This document shows positions 10,601-20,386 of a stretch of 64,000 nt of DNA, piece by piece. This DNA comes from Pseudomonas viciae (GTDB taxonomy: Bacteria > Pseudomonadota > Gammaproteobacteria > Pseudomonadales > Pseudomonadaceae), in NCBI RefSeq assembly GCF_004786035.1, contig NZ_CP035088.1:713501-777500 (forward strand), written 5' to 3'. Each line of letters begins with the position of its first letter. Position 1 is the stretch's first letter. The translations under genes were made by a program, and so were the position numbers. The notes below the pieces were generated by a model. That model was not told the origin of the DNA, made no database searches, and saw nothing but the letters and a program-made list of their open reading frames with translations.

Positions 10601-11562
10601 CGGTCAGGAAACCGCCCAAGAATTTGCAGCGGGTGACCGAGGGGGCTTTCCAGGGCACCTATCTCAGCCCGTCCAGCGCAACGCAGCCGCGAAATGCCTT
10701 CTACATACGGCATAAAGGCCGGTACTACCAGGTAAGGGGGGATATCTATTTCGATGGTTTGTGCCTGGTGGATGCCCGTCGGCCCGGCGCGTTTTACAAA
10801 CCGCCCGTGTACCGGATGGCGAATGGCAAATGGGCACGTAAAACCGTCGGCATGAGCGGCGGCAATGATGACGTACGCAACCTGGGGCGAGTGAGCGATC
10901 TGCGGGAGGCGTTTCCCGGGCATATCTTCCCGGATGTGGCGCGAGGCGCGTTGCAAGGCGAGGCGGTGGTGGCGAGGTTCAGCGAAGCGGCGGCGGACAA
11001 TTATCTGTTCTCGTTGAACGCGCAGACCTGTGTGATCGCTTCGTTGTACAACCCGACCACCAGGGTGGGGGCAGTCATTCATTTCGATCACAATATCCGC
11101 GCGCTGATCGAGCGCAGTGTTCGTGATGTGACGCAGCGCCTGGGAGGGGCCGCCAAGGATATCCGCGCCACTCTGGTGGGGGGAGACTGGTTGACGGGGG
11201 CCGATATTGGCGGGCGGGTGAGATCGGCGATGAGGCGCAAGGGGCTGCAGCCTACCTGGGATCATTGGTCGTATTCTTCCTGCTTCGGGAATACCTACGG
11301 CGTGTCACTGGATCTGCGCAGTGGGGTCACCTCGGTATTCAAGACCTCACAGAGTCAGGTTGAGCGCTACTACATCCCAGTGCTGGCGAGGGCGAAAAAG
11401 AGTTCTGATCCGGTGTCGGTGCGTGCCCGTGGGTTCATGGCGCGCTTGCGCAGCGAACCACTGGTAGCCAATGCCAATGGTGCGGTTCACACCCCGCAAG
11501 GCAGGCCGGCGACGGCGGCGCAGATCGAAGCGCACGCGTTCCCTACCGTGGCGCTGAGTTGA
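7588..11562 (+). CDS. Large putative protein toxin with C-terminal CheD/CNF-like deamidase domain
   Basis: 1324 residues, no signal peptide. The ATG at 7588 follows a strong AGGGAGGA; an in-frame ATG at 7528 lacks one. The central region (SPGLADGKTKVASLLELA, about residue 625; YTPDAPDG, about 793) resembles the DUF6543 dermonecrotic-toxin-like family of Pseudomonas, judged from memory. Two hydrophobic stretches near 891-914 and 943-960 could be membrane-insertion segments. Residues ~1137-1250 align along their length with the chemoreceptor deamidase CheD: a Ser1142-x5-Cys1148-x16-His1165 triad (CheD: Thr21, Cys27, His44), RVGAVIHFDHN, LVGGDWLTGADIGGRVRSAM, then a Y-x-V-x-LDLRSGVTSVF tail. CNF1 and BLF1 toxins use the same fold and Cys-His pair to deamidate glutamines in host proteins. 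No immunity-like gene is adjacent, which favours a eukaryotic target. The gene is inserted between prmA and accC, opposite to both. Fold assignment is strong; target and secretion route are unknown. Confidence 0.8.
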   Translation: MDNTAERQTNVNGAGPVASPQVATVQATLEKLSRWQAAIEARLQTQMSLLEVLEEYVLVELRTHYYQGNIDPHFIGTLLDTVLQRMIDHKPVVTDEEQNAPYRWPDGADLGFPVERREVIAQAVEGTAAGFIQHYKDYLRRHWQMTEGDAALEELIRQKLGEHRVAIDRLFQPDQLLGMDVDGLRENIEKLQDSWRRTNQLAALATAGERQNLKALTRLQLPDWLRGLSKAEHKRLRAFQEQTSQAQVLVDELLDGLGSLRAFARHLAKDYVRRELDMEVEPDSIRVQLQWRSIIDQPVQVHSLSELLAAGPVRPDSVSVFLVENGGMLRNQPLSPAFITQLLADVDAPAGYLSALLSQYERPDLKDAMLDWFVARLEQSAFIARCAGHLQAPHHEALKALWEPEASGRSVTVWRVSCLALPNELKCSDLLLFYREDRSGELSELLLYAPGKPDGQEWIELPSLRAVSAQIGAWIEREAGRQYLLQQLSVAERDVAREYFAAVADKPTAWDLNKDPRATTTAFKACLEASVAMGLANNLAQVEQDESPRWYAALPLDSRRIISSLSQEFRVHQQVFNEQLAGYEVFVDFAKRTVSQAIAPYMRSTGVQEVVDPATVLIDYSPGLADGKTKVASLLELAIHGYDDNWGIDNPRKGVRSSVGQDLGQVRSAELATYIRRAYVGEQYARQVRARFLDANAPEYTKRRTAYRNLLLTRMDRDLRVATGKSLVNAREFWWLTRQITLLSESMPVNGAVSSEAVAQREGVFRFTVGGHVVLGVYVFAYFDPKGVYWLYTPDAPDGVMFRQYQDFPGAVAARLRDYVLERVAVGARAAARSSLMGLAATSVGLDAVREFNRVMDISAEFDAYIERAVTDVEDVTNSRGEVIRHQVIKGLLFASAPVCMVYPPFALLLDAGFIALSSRQAIEAHVQGDTDRALGHWLQATWGALFGMLGATSMAPLLGQAVRSLKLAVRPMSLAAQRLRHVPSVAAREAGPLIQPIRFNPKQAVRKPPKNLQRVTEGAFQGTYLSPSSATQPRNAFYIRHKGRYYQVRGDIYFDGLCLVDARRPGAFYKPPVYRMANGKWARKTVGMSGGNDDVRNLGRVSDLREAFPGHIFPDVARGALQGEAVVARFSEAAADNYLFSLNAQTCVIASLYNPTTRVGAVIHFDHNIRALIERSVRDVTQRLGGAAKDIRATLVGGDWLTGADIGGRVRSAMRRKGLQPTWDHWSYSSCFGNTYGVSLDLRSGVTSVFKTSQSQVERYYIPVLARAKKSSDPVSVRARGFMARLRSEPLVANANGAVHTPQGRPATAAQIEAHAFPTVALS

Positions 11563-11588
11563 TTCATTCGCGTGTCTGAAAGACTGGC

Positions 11589-11624
11589 AAAAAAAGACCC
11601 CGGCCAATGACCGGGGTCTCTTTT
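11589..11624. terminator. Bidirectional intrinsic terminator
   Basis: GACCCCGG / CCGGGGTC 8-bp stem with a 7-nt loop, A-rich before and T-rich after (TCTTTT). It lies between the converging toxin and accC genes and can end both transcripts. Confidence 0.85.
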
Positions 11625-11639
11625 ACATCACTTGAAACA

Positions 11640-13001
11640 TCAGTGCTGGTTGCCCAGCTTGTGTTCCAGGTAATGGATGTTGACGCCGCCTTTGCAGAAG
11701 CCTTCGTCACGGACCAGGTCGCGGTGCAGCGGGATGTTGGTCTTGATCCCGTCCACGACGATTTCGTCCAGCGCATTGCGCATGCGCGCCATGGCTTCTT
11801 CGCGGGTCGCCCCGTAGGTGATCAGCTTGCCGATCAACGAATCGTAGTTCGGCGGAACCGCATAGCCGCTGTACAGGTGCGAGTCGACACGTACGCCATT
11901 GCCGCCCGGGGCATGGAAATGCTTGACCGTGCCTGGGCTTGGCATGAAGGTTTTCGGGTCTTCGGCGTTGATCCGGCATTCCAGCGAGTGACCGCGGATA
12001 ACCACATCGTCCTGGGTGAACGACAGCTTGTTGCCAGCGGCGATGCTGAGCATCTCCTTGACGATGTCGATACCGGTGACCATTTCCGAAACCGGGTGCT
12101 CCACCTGAACTCGGGTGTTCATTTCGATGAAGTAGAAACGACCGTTCTCGTACAGGAACTCGAAGGTACCGGCGCCGCGGTAGCCGATGTCGATGCAGGC
12201 CTTGACGCAGCGTGCCAGGACTTCTTCGCGAGCCTGCTCGTCGATGCCCGGTGCCGGCGCTTCTTCGAGGACCTTCTGGTGACGACGTTGCAGCGAGCAA
12301 TCGCGGTCACCCAGATGGATGGCCTGGCCCTGGCCGTCGGACAGCACCTGGACTTCGACGTGGCGTGGGTTGGTCAGGAATTTTTCCAGGTAGACCATCG
12401 GGTTGCCGAACGCCGCGCCAGCTTCGGAGCGGGTCAGTTTCGCCGAGGAAATCAGGTCTTCTTCCTTGTGCACCACACGCATGCCGCGACCACCGCCGCC
12501 GCCAGCGGCCTTGATGATCACCGGATAACCGACTTCGCGACCGATGCGCAGGGCGGTTTCTTCGTCTTCAGGCAGCGGGCCGTCGGAACCCGGAACGGTA
12601 GGCACACCGGCAGCGATCATGGCGTGCTTGGCCGACACCTTGTCGCCCATCAGGCGGATGGTGTCGGCTTTCGGGCCAATGAAGGCAAAACCGGAGTTTT
12701 CGACCTGTTCGGCGAAGTCGGCGTTTTCCGCCAGGAAACCGTAGCCCGGGTGAATGGCGGTGGCGCCGGTCACTTCGGCAGCGGCGATGATCGCCGGGAT
12801 GTGCAGGTAGGAGTGCGCAGCCGACGCCGGACCGATGCAGACGGATTCGTCGGCCAGGCCCAGGTGCATCAGTTCCTTGTCAGCCTTGGAGTAAACGGCG
12901 ACGGTCTTGATGCCCATCTCTTTGCAGGCACGCAGGATCCGCAGGGCAATTTCACCGCGGTTGGCGATCAGTACTTTTTCCAACTTCGCAGGTTTCAACA
13001 T
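11640..13001 (-). CDS. accC: Acetyl-CoA carboxylase, biotin carboxylase subunit
   Basis: A 453-residue ATP-grasp enzyme that carboxylates biotin on AccB, the first half-reaction of malonyl-CoA synthesis. Visible are [18 protein letters not shown] at the N-terminus, the glycine-rich ATP loop [21 protein letters not shown], and the catalytic segment [14 protein letters not shown]. The start at [11 protein letters not shown] has GGAGAG upstream; a start seven codons further upstream has no support. It is the second gene of accBC, 17 bases after accB. Confidence 0.97.
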   Translation of the reverse strand: MLKPAKLEKVLIANRGEIALRILRACKEMGIKTVAVYSKADKELMHLGLADESVCIGPASAAHSYLHIPAIIAAAEVTGATAIHPGYGFLAENADFAEQVENSGFAFIGPKADTIRLMGDKVSAKHAMIAAGVPTVPGSDGPLPEDEETALRIGREVGYPVIIKAAGGGGGRGMRVVHKEEDLISSAKLTRSEAGAAFGNPMVYLEKFLTNPRHVEVQVLSDGQGQAIHLGDRDCSLQRRHQKVLEEAPAPGIDEQAREEVLARCVKACIDIGYRGAGTFEFLYENGRFYFIEMNTRVQVEHPVSEMVTGIDIVKEMLSIAAGNKLSFTQDDVVIRGHSLECRINAEDPKTFMPSPGTVKHFHAPGGNGVRVDSHLYSGYAVPPNYDSLIGKLITYGATREEAMARMRNALDEIVVDGIKTNIPLHRDLVRDEGFCKGGVNIHYLEHKLGNQH

Positions 13002-13018
13002 CGAAAGCTCTCCGCGGT

Positions 13019-13483
13019 TCAAACGATGGTGAACAGCGGTTGGTCGTACTCAACCGGCTGGCCGTCTTCAACGAGGATGGATTCGATCACACCGCTGGTT
13101 TCAGCTTCGATGTGGTTCATCATCTTCATGGCTTCGACGATGCACAGGGTGTCGCCTTTCTTCACGGTCTGGCCGACTTCAACGAAGGACGGCGAGGACG
13201 GCGAGGACTTGCGATAGAACGTGCCCACCATTGGCGAGCGAGCCACGGTGCCGTTGAGCGCTGGTGCTGCCGGAGCTGCCGGAGCGGCGGCGGCAACGGG
13301 CGCTGCTGCCGGAGCAGGGGCGGCGGCCGGTGCGTGCATCGGTGCCGGTGCATAGAACTGCTGGGCCGGGGTCTTGCTGTGGCGGCTGATGCGTACGGAC
13401 TCTTCGCCTTCCTTGATCTCGAGCTCGTCGATGCCGGACTCTTCCAGCAATTCGATTAGTTTCTTAACTTTACGGATATCCAT
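13019..13483 (-). CDS. accB: Acetyl-CoA carboxylase, biotin carboxyl carrier protein
   Basis: 154 residues. It carries biotin on the lysine of EAMKMMNH (about residue 120) and shuttles the carboxyl group from AccC to the carboxyltransferase. The N-terminal [16 protein letters not shown], the Ala/Pro-rich mobile linker (about 45-75) and the C-terminal lipoyl-like domain are all present. It is the first gene of the accBC operon, 48 bases after aroQ on the same strand, so aroQ-accB-accC is probably one unit. Confidence 0.97.
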   Translation of the reverse strand: MDIRKVKKLIELLEESGIDELEIKEGEESVRISRHSKTPAQQFYAPAPMHAPAAAPAPAAAPVAAAAPAAPAAPALNGTVARSPMVGTFYRKSSPSSPSFVEVGQTVKKGDTLCIVEAMKMMNHIEAETSGVIESILVEDGQPVEYDQPLFTIV

Positions 13484-13531
13484 GAATCATCAACTCCCAA
13501 GGGTCGGTCAGGGGCGTTTAACGCTTGTTGT

Positions 13532-13984
13532 TCAAGCTGTTGCCTGTTTTTCAAGCTGCTCTAGAGCGGCCTCCAGGGCCAGTCGGTAACCGCTGGCGCC
13601 AAGGCCGCAGATCACTCCCACCGCTACATCGGAGAAGTAAGAGTGATGGCGGAAAGGTTCGCGTTTGTGCACGTTGGACAAATGCACTTCGATGAATGGG
13701 ATGCTCACCGCCAGCAGCGCGTCACGTAATGCGACACTTGTGTGCGTAAAAGCTGCGGGATTGATCAAAATGAAGTCCACGCCTTCGCCGCGCGCGGCAT
13801 GGATGCGGTCGATCAATTCATATTCGGCGTTGCTTTGCAGGTAGAGCAAATGATGGCCGGCGGCGCGGGCTCGCTGCTCCAGGTCCTGGTTGATCTGGGC
13901 CAGTGTCACGGCCCCGTAGACGCCCGGTTCGCGGGTGCCCAGCAGGTTCAGGTTGGGTCCGTGCAGGACCAATAGGGTCGCCAT
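13532..13984 (-). CDS. aroQ: 3-dehydroquinate dehydratase, type II
   Basis: A 150-residue shikimate-pathway enzyme that converts 3-dehydroquinate to 3-dehydroshikimate; the family forms dodecamers. Motifs are [17 protein letters not shown] (catalytic Tyr), [16 protein letters not shown], and [17 protein letters not shown] (catalytic His and substrate contacts). Length is typical. The gene order aroQ-accB-accC is as in other pseudomonads. Confidence 0.96.
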   Translation of the reverse strand: MATLLVLHGPNLNLLGTREPGVYGAVTLAQINQDLEQRARAAGHHLLYLQSNAEYELIDRIHAARGEGVDFILINPAAFTHTSVALRDALLAVSIPFIEVHLSNVHKREPFRHHSYFSDVAVGVICGLGASGYRLALEAALEQLEKQATA

Positions 13985-14148
13985 CTGCTGTTCCTTGTTA
14001 TCTGTGAGCAGGTGTCAGAACCCGGCGACTATGCCGCAAAGTCTTTGTGACTGTCCAGTTCTCTGCAATAGCCAGCACGATGACCGATGTTTGCGCGAAA
14101 TTTGTGACCGAGGTCTCTGATCCGGTCATACGGTTTGAAATCGAACCC

Positions 14149-14238
14149 TGTGGGAGCGGGCTTGCTCGCGAAGGCGGCGGTACATCCAACACCGATGCAA
14201 ACTGACCCACCGCTTTCGCGAGCAAGCCCGCTCCCACC
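14149..14238. repeat. REP pair between ctpL-like gene and aroQ
   Basis: GTGGGAGCGGGCTTGCTCGC and its inverted partner about 40 bases apart, in the 269-base spacer between two minus-strand genes. Nothing else is recognised in the spacer beyond the presumed aroQ promoter. Confidence 0.88.
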
Positions 14239-14253
14239 ATGGATCTGTGGTGC

Positions 14254-16200
14254 TTAAACCCTGAACGCCTGCACCGCCGTGTGCAGCCGCCCACCCAGCA
14301 CCAGCAGGTTGTCGCCCTGTTCCCGGCCTTGGCCGATGCGTAGCAGGTTATCCCCACCCAGTTGGTGAATCCGCTCGCTGTGATCACGGATTTCGCTGAC
14401 GGCACCGCTTTGTTGGGCGGTGACATCGGCGATGCGAACTGCGGTGTCGGAAATGGTCTGGATGGCCCCGACGATTTTATCCAGCGCACCGTCGGCAGCT
14501 TGTGCCTGGCTGGCGGTGGCTTCGGCGTGTTCGACCTGGGCGCGCATGCCATCCACCGATTGGCGTGCGGCCAGTTGCAGGCGGGCGATCAGCGTTTGGA
14601 TTTCGGCCGTGGCCCCGGCGGTGCGTTGGGCCAGGGAGCGGACTTCCTCGGCCACCACGGCAAAGCCGCGGCCCATTTCTCCGGCGCGAGCGGCTTCGAT
14701 AGCGGCGTTGAGGGCCAGCAGGTTGGTTTGGTCGGCAATCGAACGAATCACGGTCAGCACGCCGCCGATGGTGGCGGATTCCTCCGCCAGTTGTTCGATC
14801 ATCTGCGCGTTGCCTTGCACTTCCCCCACCAGCGCGTGCAGACCGGTGAGGCTCAGGCCAATGACCTTCTGGCCTTGCTCCACGGCATGTCCGGCGCTGC
14901 GGCTGGCGTCGGCGGCCTGGCTGGCATCGCCGGCGACTTGCTGGATGGTCGCTTCCAGTTCGCTGAGGGAGTCGCGGATCAACGCCGTGTCGCCGGCCTG
15001 GTGCTCGGCACCGCTGTGCAGCTCGCCGCTTAACTCGGCCAGGGTTCGGCTGCTGCCGGCGACCTGCTCGGCGTTGACGCGAATGGTGCCCACCAGGTCC
15101 ACCAGATAAGCCCGCAGCCGATTGAGCGACGCTTCGATGTCCTGCAACTCGCGATTGCTGGCGCCCACATGGATGTCGCGGCTGAAATCCCCTTCGGCCC
15201 AGGTCGACAGGGCCGGTGCCAGTTGCGTCAAGGTCCGGGCCAGGCGCCGCTGCAAGGTGTCGATCAGCAGCGCGATCAGCAGGATCAGGCCGATCATCAC
15301 GCCCTGGATCACGCGAACCTCTCCTTGAATCTGCCCATGTTGAGCACGAACCGCAGGCTCCATGGCATCGATTGCCTGTTGTACATCGGCGATTTTCAAG
15401 TGGGTGGCGCTGCTCAGTTCACTGCGCTTCTGGATCAGCTCGCGGGTGCGTCCCAGTTCGGCGGGGTAGCGGCTGAGCAGGCTATTGAGTTCGCGCTTGA
15501 GGGCGATGCCGGCATCTTCGGCAGCGGCTTTTTCCTGGGCCTCCAGGCCCATCAGCGCGGCGAAATCATCACTGCCGGATTCGCTGCTGGCTGTCACGCC
15601 CAGTAGCGGCAGACTATCGAGGCGTTCGGCCTGCGCGCGGATGCTCGCCAGCTCCCGTTCGACGTCGGCGGCCAGTTCGCTGCGACCGCTGCTGACCAGT
15701 TTGTCCCGGGCCAGGGACAACCGGCCCAGGTGTTGTGATGCGGCGAACAGCGGGGGCAAGTAAGCGGGGGCAGCATTGGCATATTGGGCGAGCTGGTCGA
15801 GACTGGCGCTCAGTTCACGTTCAGCCTGAAGCAGCAAGGCCTGCGGATCGCCCGCCAGTTTGCCGGCGGCCAGCAGATCGGTCTTGCTGAAGCCGTCAAG
15901 GTTCGACAGGCTCGGGCGCAGGGTCTTGGCCAGTTCCGGCGGGAATTGATCCAGGTCTTTTTGCAGGGTCTCCAAAGCCTGGGTGGCAGCGCTCAGGCGC
16001 AAGGCGTCGCCGCTGTCCAGGTACGCCCCGATATTGCGCGCCACCTCGCCCTGGAACTGCCGCGACAGGCCCAGGTAACGTTCCATCAGAAGATAGGGGC
16101 GCTCCAGGGCGATTTGCGACCACCACAGCGTGGCGCCCAAGCCAAGGCACACGGCGACTAAAAGGAGGGTGTTGAGATTGGTCAGCAGCTTCAGGCGCAT
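14254..16200 (-). CDS. ctpL: Methyl-accepting chemotaxis protein, CtpL-like
   Basis: A 648-residue inner-membrane chemoreceptor. The first membrane helix is near residues 9-29, followed by a long helical periplasmic domain to about 300 and a second helix ([16 protein letters not shown]). A HAMP region and the cytoplasmic signalling hairpin follow, with the conserved tip [20 protein letters not shown] and [18 protein letters not shown]. In P. aeruginosa the receptor at this locus (PA4844, CtpL) senses low phosphate. Position, length and order (aroQ, a DipZ gene in P. aeruginosa, ctpL, gcbA) support the same name, but ligand specificity cannot be read from sequence. The dipZ gene found there in P. 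aeruginosa is absent here. A TTG one codon upstream of the ATG was not used. Confidence 0.8.
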   Translation of the reverse strand: MRLKLLTNLNTLLLVAVCLGLGATLWWSQIALERPYLLMERYLGLSRQFQGEVARNIGAYLDSGDALRLSAATQALETLQKDLDQFPPELAKTLRPSLSNLDGFSKTDLLAAGKLAGDPQALLLQAERELSASLDQLAQYANAAPAYLPPLFAASQHLGRLSLARDKLVSSGRSELAADVERELASIRAQAERLDSLPLLGVTASSESGSDDFAALMGLEAQEKAAAEDAGIALKRELNSLLSRYPAELGRTRELIQKRSELSSATHLKIADVQQAIDAMEPAVRAQHGQIQGEVRVIQGVMIGLILLIALLIDTLQRRLARTLTQLAPALSTWAEGDFSRDIHVGASNRELQDIEASLNRLRAYLVDLVGTIRVNAEQVAGSSRTLAELSGELHSGAEHQAGDTALIRDSLSELEATIQQVAGDASQAADASRSAGHAVEQGQKVIGLSLTGLHALVGEVQGNAQMIEQLAEESATIGGVLTVIRSIADQTNLLALNAAIEAARAGEMGRGFAVVAEEVRSLAQRTAGATAEIQTLIARLQLAARQSVDGMRAQVEHAEATASQAQAADGALDKIVGAIQTISDTAVRIADVTAQQSGAVSEIRDHSERIHQLGGDNLLRIGQGREQGDNLLVLGGRLHTAVQAFRV

Positions 16201-16252
16201 CAAAGGTCTACCAGGGGCAGAATCGTAAGTGCCTGAAGTTATTGCGTTTGCG

Positions 16253-17923
16253 TTACAGGTTTATGACCGAGTCAGTGGATTCTGATGAAAAGGTGGCACT
16301 TTGCTTTGATTGCCGGGCGCTCTGCACGCGGTTGCGTCCTGCGTGCTTGGCGCGGTACAGCGCTTCGTCCGCCTGGCTGGCCATCATCAGGCTGTCGGAG
16401 TCGTCGCTCATCTCCACCACGCCGGCGCTGAAGGTGCACCACAAGTCTTGGGGCTGAGCCGGATAATGGATTTCGGCAAAGCGTTGGCGGATTTCATCGA
16501 GCACCTTGCAGGCGGCATCGATATCGGTATCGGGCATGACGATGGCGAACTCTTCACCGCCGTAGCGGCCGATGAAGTCGGTCTTGCGCAGACGCTGCTT
16601 GAGAAACAGCGCCAGACTCTTGATCACCCGGTCGCCCATGGGGTGGCCGTGGCTGTCATTGACCCGTTTGAAATGGTCGATGTCCAGCATCGCAAAGCTC
16701 AGGGGCTTGCCTTCGCGACGAGCCCGGAAGCTGCAATCTTCGAGCAATTGCAGGATATGAGTGTGGTTGTACAGCCCGGTGAGGCTGTCGCGTACCATCC
16801 GTGCCTTGAGATTACGGGCCCGCGCCGCACGGTTGCGCACGGTGGTGATCAGGTGTCGGGGCTTGATCGGTTTGGTCAGGAAGTCATCGCCGCCTTCGCT
16901 CATGGCGTCGAGCTGTTTGTCCAGGTCGTCTTCGGCGGACAGGTAAATGATCGGCACACTGACGTAACGGTCGTTGTGGCGAATGACCTTCGCCAGTTCC
17001 GTGCCGGTGCAGGCGGGCATGTACATGTCGAGGATGATCAGGTCGGGCTGGAAGTCCGCCAGCTCGGCCATGGCCTGGATCGGCTCGATCAACGTGCGGG
17101 TGACGATGCCGGCGCTGTTGAGCAGGCGTTCGGTGTGCAGGGCCTGGGCGCGGGAGTCGTCGATGATCAGCACTTTGTAGGGTTCGTACTGGGCGACGCA
17201 GGTCAGCACTTCGATTTTTTCCAGCAGGCTTGAGGCTTCGAGGGTGCCGGTGAGAAATTCCTGGCCGCCAGCGCGCACGGCCGCCAGGCGTGTCGGGGTG
17301 TCGGTTTCCAGCAGGCTGAAGAACAGCAACGGCAGCGGCTGCTCCAGGCCTTCCTGGGCTTCGGCGGCCAGTTTCAGGCCGATGCCTGGGCCGCTGAAGT
17401 CCACGTCCATGACAATGGCCGCGGGCAGGCGCTCGACCATCGAGGTGCGAAACGCTGCGACGCTGTCCAGGGCCAGGGCGCTGAGGCCAAAGAATTCCAG
17501 CTGCTTGGCCAGCCGTTCAGCGCGGTCATGGTCCTGCAGCATTACGTAGATGGGTTTGCGCAGCGGCGGCAGAAAGGTTTGTTCGAGCTGGTCGCCGTGG
17601 CGCAGGCCGGTGCGGGACAGGCGCTGCATCAAGCGGTTGATTTCGGTGATCAGGTGGCTGCTCAGGCGCCCGCGATTGGCGTCCACTGCTTGCAGTGACT
17701 GGCTGATGCCTTCGGCAAGCTGGGAGTGTTCCGGCTGTTCGAAACGCTCGGCAAAACGCAGCAGGCGCAGATTGGCTTCGCTGAGTTCCGACAGGTCGGT
17801 GCTGGACCATTCACTGCGTTGCAGGCGCTGCCAGATCTCCAGGATCTGACGAGCCTGATGAATTACCCGCTGGGCAAAGTGGTGCTTGAGGCGCTCACGG
17901 CTGGGGTCTTCTGGCTCGGTCAT
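16253..17923 (-). CDS. gcbA: Response-regulator diguanylate cyclase GcbA
   Basis: 556 residues: an N-terminal helical region, a degenerate receiver-like domain (about 125-240), a true receiver with phospho-acceptor Asp299 (LIILDMYMP) and a lysine in FLTKPIKP, then a GGDEF domain. The active-site motif is GGEEF at 455-459, and an RKTD inhibitory site lies at 446-449, so it should make cyclic di-GMP under product inhibition. GcbA of P. fluorescens and P. aeruginosa (PA4843) promotes early biofilm formation; order and architecture match. It lies 52 bases upstream of the chemoreceptor gene on the same strand. Confidence 0.9.
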   Translation of the reverse strand: MTEPEDPSRERLKHHFAQRVIHQARQILEIWQRLQRSEWSSTDLSELSEANLRLLRFAERFEQPEHSQLAEGISQSLQAVDANRGRLSSHLITEINRLMQRLSRTGLRHGDQLEQTFLPPLRKPIYVMLQDHDRAERLAKQLEFFGLSALALDSVAAFRTSMVERLPAAIVMDVDFSGPGIGLKLAAEAQEGLEQPLPLLFFSLLETDTPTRLAAVRAGGQEFLTGTLEASSLLEKIEVLTCVAQYEPYKVLIIDDSRAQALHTERLLNSAGIVTRTLIEPIQAMAELADFQPDLIILDMYMPACTGTELAKVIRHNDRYVSVPIIYLSAEDDLDKQLDAMSEGGDDFLTKPIKPRHLITTVRNRAARARNLKARMVRDSLTGLYNHTHILQLLEDCSFRARREGKPLSFAMLDIDHFKRVNDSHGHPMGDRVIKSLALFLKQRLRKTDFIGRYGGEEFAIVMPDTDIDAACKVLDEIRQRFAEIHYPAQPQDLWCTFSAGVVEMSDDSDSLMMASQADEALYRAKHAGRNRVQSARQSKQSATFSSESTDSVINL

Positions 17924-18210
17924 ATCCTGACTACTAGTTAGGGTGCATGCTGAGATCGACTGGTGGCTCTATGCTAGCACCTCTTTCTCCCCGTCATGAG
18001 TGTCATACGTCAATATTATGTCTAGGGGCGAAATTCAGTTTATGACCCATCAGTCTCATAGGCCGATGACGGCGCTTCCTTTATAGTGGCAGATCGATTG
18101 CCCTGTCGTGGCCGGCATGATTTGCGCCGCATTATCGCGTTTCAAATCAGGCACGATGGCGTAGGGTTGTGGTCGAACCGTGAACTCAAGTGATTTGAAG
18201 GGACATCGCC

Positions 18211-19278
18211 ATGCTGGACTGGAAAAACCGCGCGGGCAGCGCGCCTGAACGTGCCGCCGAACCGAAATCGGCTACCCGCGGCTACCTGGGTGGGCTGTTT
18301 TTCAGCCGGGCACTGGCCACGCTGATCGGCCTGTACCTGCTGGTGACCATTGCCGTCGGCTGGTACTGGAGCCAGGAACCCGCCCTGTTCCCGGTGCAGC
18401 AAAATGCCCAGGCGGCGGCCGAGAAGGACGGCCGGCAAATGGTGGTGGGCTACACCACCGTCGAAACCCTCAAGACCGTGGCCGGGACTCTGCTGAACAA
18501 GCCCGGCGGCTACATTTCCAACGACCGCTTCCCGCCAGGCCTGTGGATGGACAACATGCCGAGCTGGGAATACGGCGTGCTGGTGCAGGTTCGCGACCTG
18601 AGCCGCGCCTTGCGCAAGGACTTCGCCCGTTCCCAGTCCCAGTCCGCCGAAGACGCCGACCTGGCCAAGGCCGAGCCGCGTTTCAACTTCGATAACCGCA
18701 GCTGGGTGTTGCCCTCCAGCGAGTCGGAATACCAGGAGGGTATCAATTCCCTGAGCCGCTATCAGGCCCGGCTGTCCGACCCGACCCAGAAAAATGCCTT
18801 GTTCTACGCCCGCGCCGACAACCTGAACAACTGGCTGGGTGATGTCGGCACTCGCCTGGGATCGCTGTCCCAACGCCTGTCGGCCAGTGTCGGCCGGGTC
18901 AAGCTCAATACCTCGCTGAAAACCGAAGTCCCGATTCCGGGCCAAGTGCCGCAGGTAGATGAAGAGGTGGTCGAAACCCCGTGGCTGCAAATCGATAACG
19001 TGTTCTATGAGGCCCGCGGCCAGGCCTGGGCGCTGTCGCACTTGCTGCGCGCCATCGAAGTGGATTTCGCCGATGTGCTGGCGAAAAAGAATGCAACGGT
19101 CAGCGTGCGGCAGATCATTCGTGAGCTGGAAGCCTCCCAGGAGCCGGTCTGGAGCCCGATGATTCTCAACGGCAGCGGCTTCGGTGTATTGGCGAACCAC
19201 TCGCTGGTGATGGCCAACTACATCTCCCGCGCCAACGCGGCGGTGATCGACTTGCGGCAATTGCTGAACCAGGGCTGA
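18211..19278 (+). CDS. DUF2333 family membrane protein
   Basis: 355 residues with one membrane helix near 30-50 (TLIGLYLLVTIAVGWYW) and a long, presumably periplasmic domain. It matches the DUF2333 family (PA4842 by position), which has no established function. GAAGGGA precedes the ATG at good distance. It is the first gene of a plus-strand unit with the Nudix gene 4 bases downstream, and is divergent from gcbA across 287 bases in which no further feature is clear. Confidence 0.85.
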   Translation: MLDWKNRAGSAPERAAEPKSATRGYLGGLFFSRALATLIGLYLLVTIAVGWYWSQEPALFPVQQNAQAAAEKDGRQMVVGYTTVETLKTVAGTLLNKPGGYISNDRFPPGLWMDNMPSWEYGVLVQVRDLSRALRKDFARSQSQSAEDADLAKAEPRFNFDNRSWVLPSSESEYQEGINSLSRYQARLSDPTQKNALFYARADNLNNWLGDVGTRLGSLSQRLSASVGRVKLNTSLKTEVPIPGQVPQVDEEVVETPWLQIDNVFYEARGQAWALSHLLRAIEVDFADVLAKKNATVSVRQIIRELEASQEPVWSPMILNGSGFGVLANHSLVMANYISRANAAVIDLRQLLNQG

Positions 19279-19282
19279 TTCC

Positions 19283-19840
19283 ATGGACGAAAGCAGCCGG
19301 GAGGTCGCTCATCGGGCGGCCTCGGATGCCGAGCTGATCGCTTGGGTCGACGAACACGACAACCCGCTCGGCAGCCTGGTGCGTTCCGATCTGCGTGAGC
19401 GCGGCCTGATCGGCCGCGGCACCTACATCCTGCTGTTCAACTCGGCCGGTGAGCTGTGCGTTCACCGGCGGACTTTGAGCAAGGCGATCTACCCGGGTTT
19501 CTGGGACGTGGCGGCAGGAGGCATGGTCCAGGCGCACGAGACTTACGCCGAGTCGGCCGCCCGTGAGCTGGCGGAGGAGCTGGGCGTGAGCGGCGTGGAG
19601 CTGACGGCCCATGACCATTTCTATTTCGAAGACACCGGCAGCCGCCTGTGGTGCTCGGCGTTCTCGGCCGTGTGGGACGGTCCGCTGATCCTGCAACCTG
19701 AGGAAGTTCTCGAGGCGCGTTTCCTGGCCGTCGACCAAGTGCTCGATGAAATCCAGCGCAAGCCTTACTGCCCGGACTCGCTGGCGGCGCTGGAACGTTA
19801 TTTGCGCGTCCATGGCGATGGCGTCGCAAAGAAGCTATAA
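19283..19840 (+). CDS. Nudix hydrolase, YfcD-like
   Basis: 185 residues. The Nudix box is complete: GGMVQAHE, then ESAARELAEELGV (about residues 75-97), giving the metal-binding REL-x-EE-x-G pattern. The N-terminal DEHDNPLGSLVRSDLRERGL and early HRRTLSKAIYPGFWDVAAGG resemble the YfcD/IPP-isomerase-like subgroup. Substrate is unknown; the family hydrolyses nucleoside-diphosphate-linked compounds. It starts 4 bases after the DUF2333 stop, so the two are co-transcribed. Confidence 0.9.
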   Translation: MDESSREVAHRAASDAELIAWVDEHDNPLGSLVRSDLRERGLIGRGTYILLFNSAGELCVHRRTLSKAIYPGFWDVAAGGMVQAHETYAESAARELAEELGVSGVELTAHDHFYFEDTGSRLWCSAFSAVWDGPLILQPEEVLEARFLAVDQVLDEIQRKPYCPDSLAALERYLRVHGDGVAKKL

Positions 19841-20010
19841 ATTGGCGCCGATTGGCCCTTAGCAAGTCGGCTTTTTGCCGTTACACTGCGCGACTTTTCA
19901 AGCTGAATCGCCTCTGCGGTCCAGTAGCGCTGCCCCTGCCTGAGTGGGGCTTCGCGGCCGAGGTACGTTCTCCCCCTCGACCAGTCTTTGTCCTCCCAAG
20001 AGGATTGCCG

Positions 20011-20382
20011 GTGGCCAAAAAAGCCGCATCCTTCGCCGCCCTGGGCGGCCTGGTATTTTCTACCGACGCCGGTCGTCACTGCCCTGATTGCCGTCAACCG
20101 GTGGATGCCTGCATCTGCAAACAGACCGCCATCCCTGAAGGTGATGGCATCGCTCGCGTGCGCCGTGAAAGCAAAGGCCGCGGCGGCAAGACGGTGACCA
20201 CGATCACCGGCGTGCCGTTGGCCGAAGACGCGCTCAAGGAACTGGCCACCACGTTGAAGAAACGCTGTGGCACCGGTGGCGCGTTGAAAGACGGCATCAT
20301 CGAGATCCAGGGCGATCACGTCGAGCTGTTGCTGGCGGAACTGACCAAGCACGGTTTCAAGGCGAAAAAATCCGGCGGCTAG
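20011..20382 (+). CDS. SUI1-family translation initiation factor (YciH-like)
   Basis: 123 residues from a GTG at 20011, with AGAGGA upstream; the frame stays open further upstream but without conservation. The N-terminus holds a possible zinc-binding CPDC-x6-CIC motif. The SUI1 core follows (GRGGKTVTTITGVPL, CGTGGALKDGIIEIQGDH). It is related to eukaryotic eIF1; bacterial YciH proteins have been linked to initiation fidelity. Its position matches PA4840. Confidence 0.9.
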   Translation: MAKKAASFAALGGLVFSTDAGRHCPDCRQPVDACICKQTAIPEGDGIARVRRESKGRGGKTVTTITGVPLAEDALKELATTLKKRCGTGGALKDGIIEIQGDHVELLLAELTKHGFKAKKSGG

Positions 20383-20386
20383 CAGC

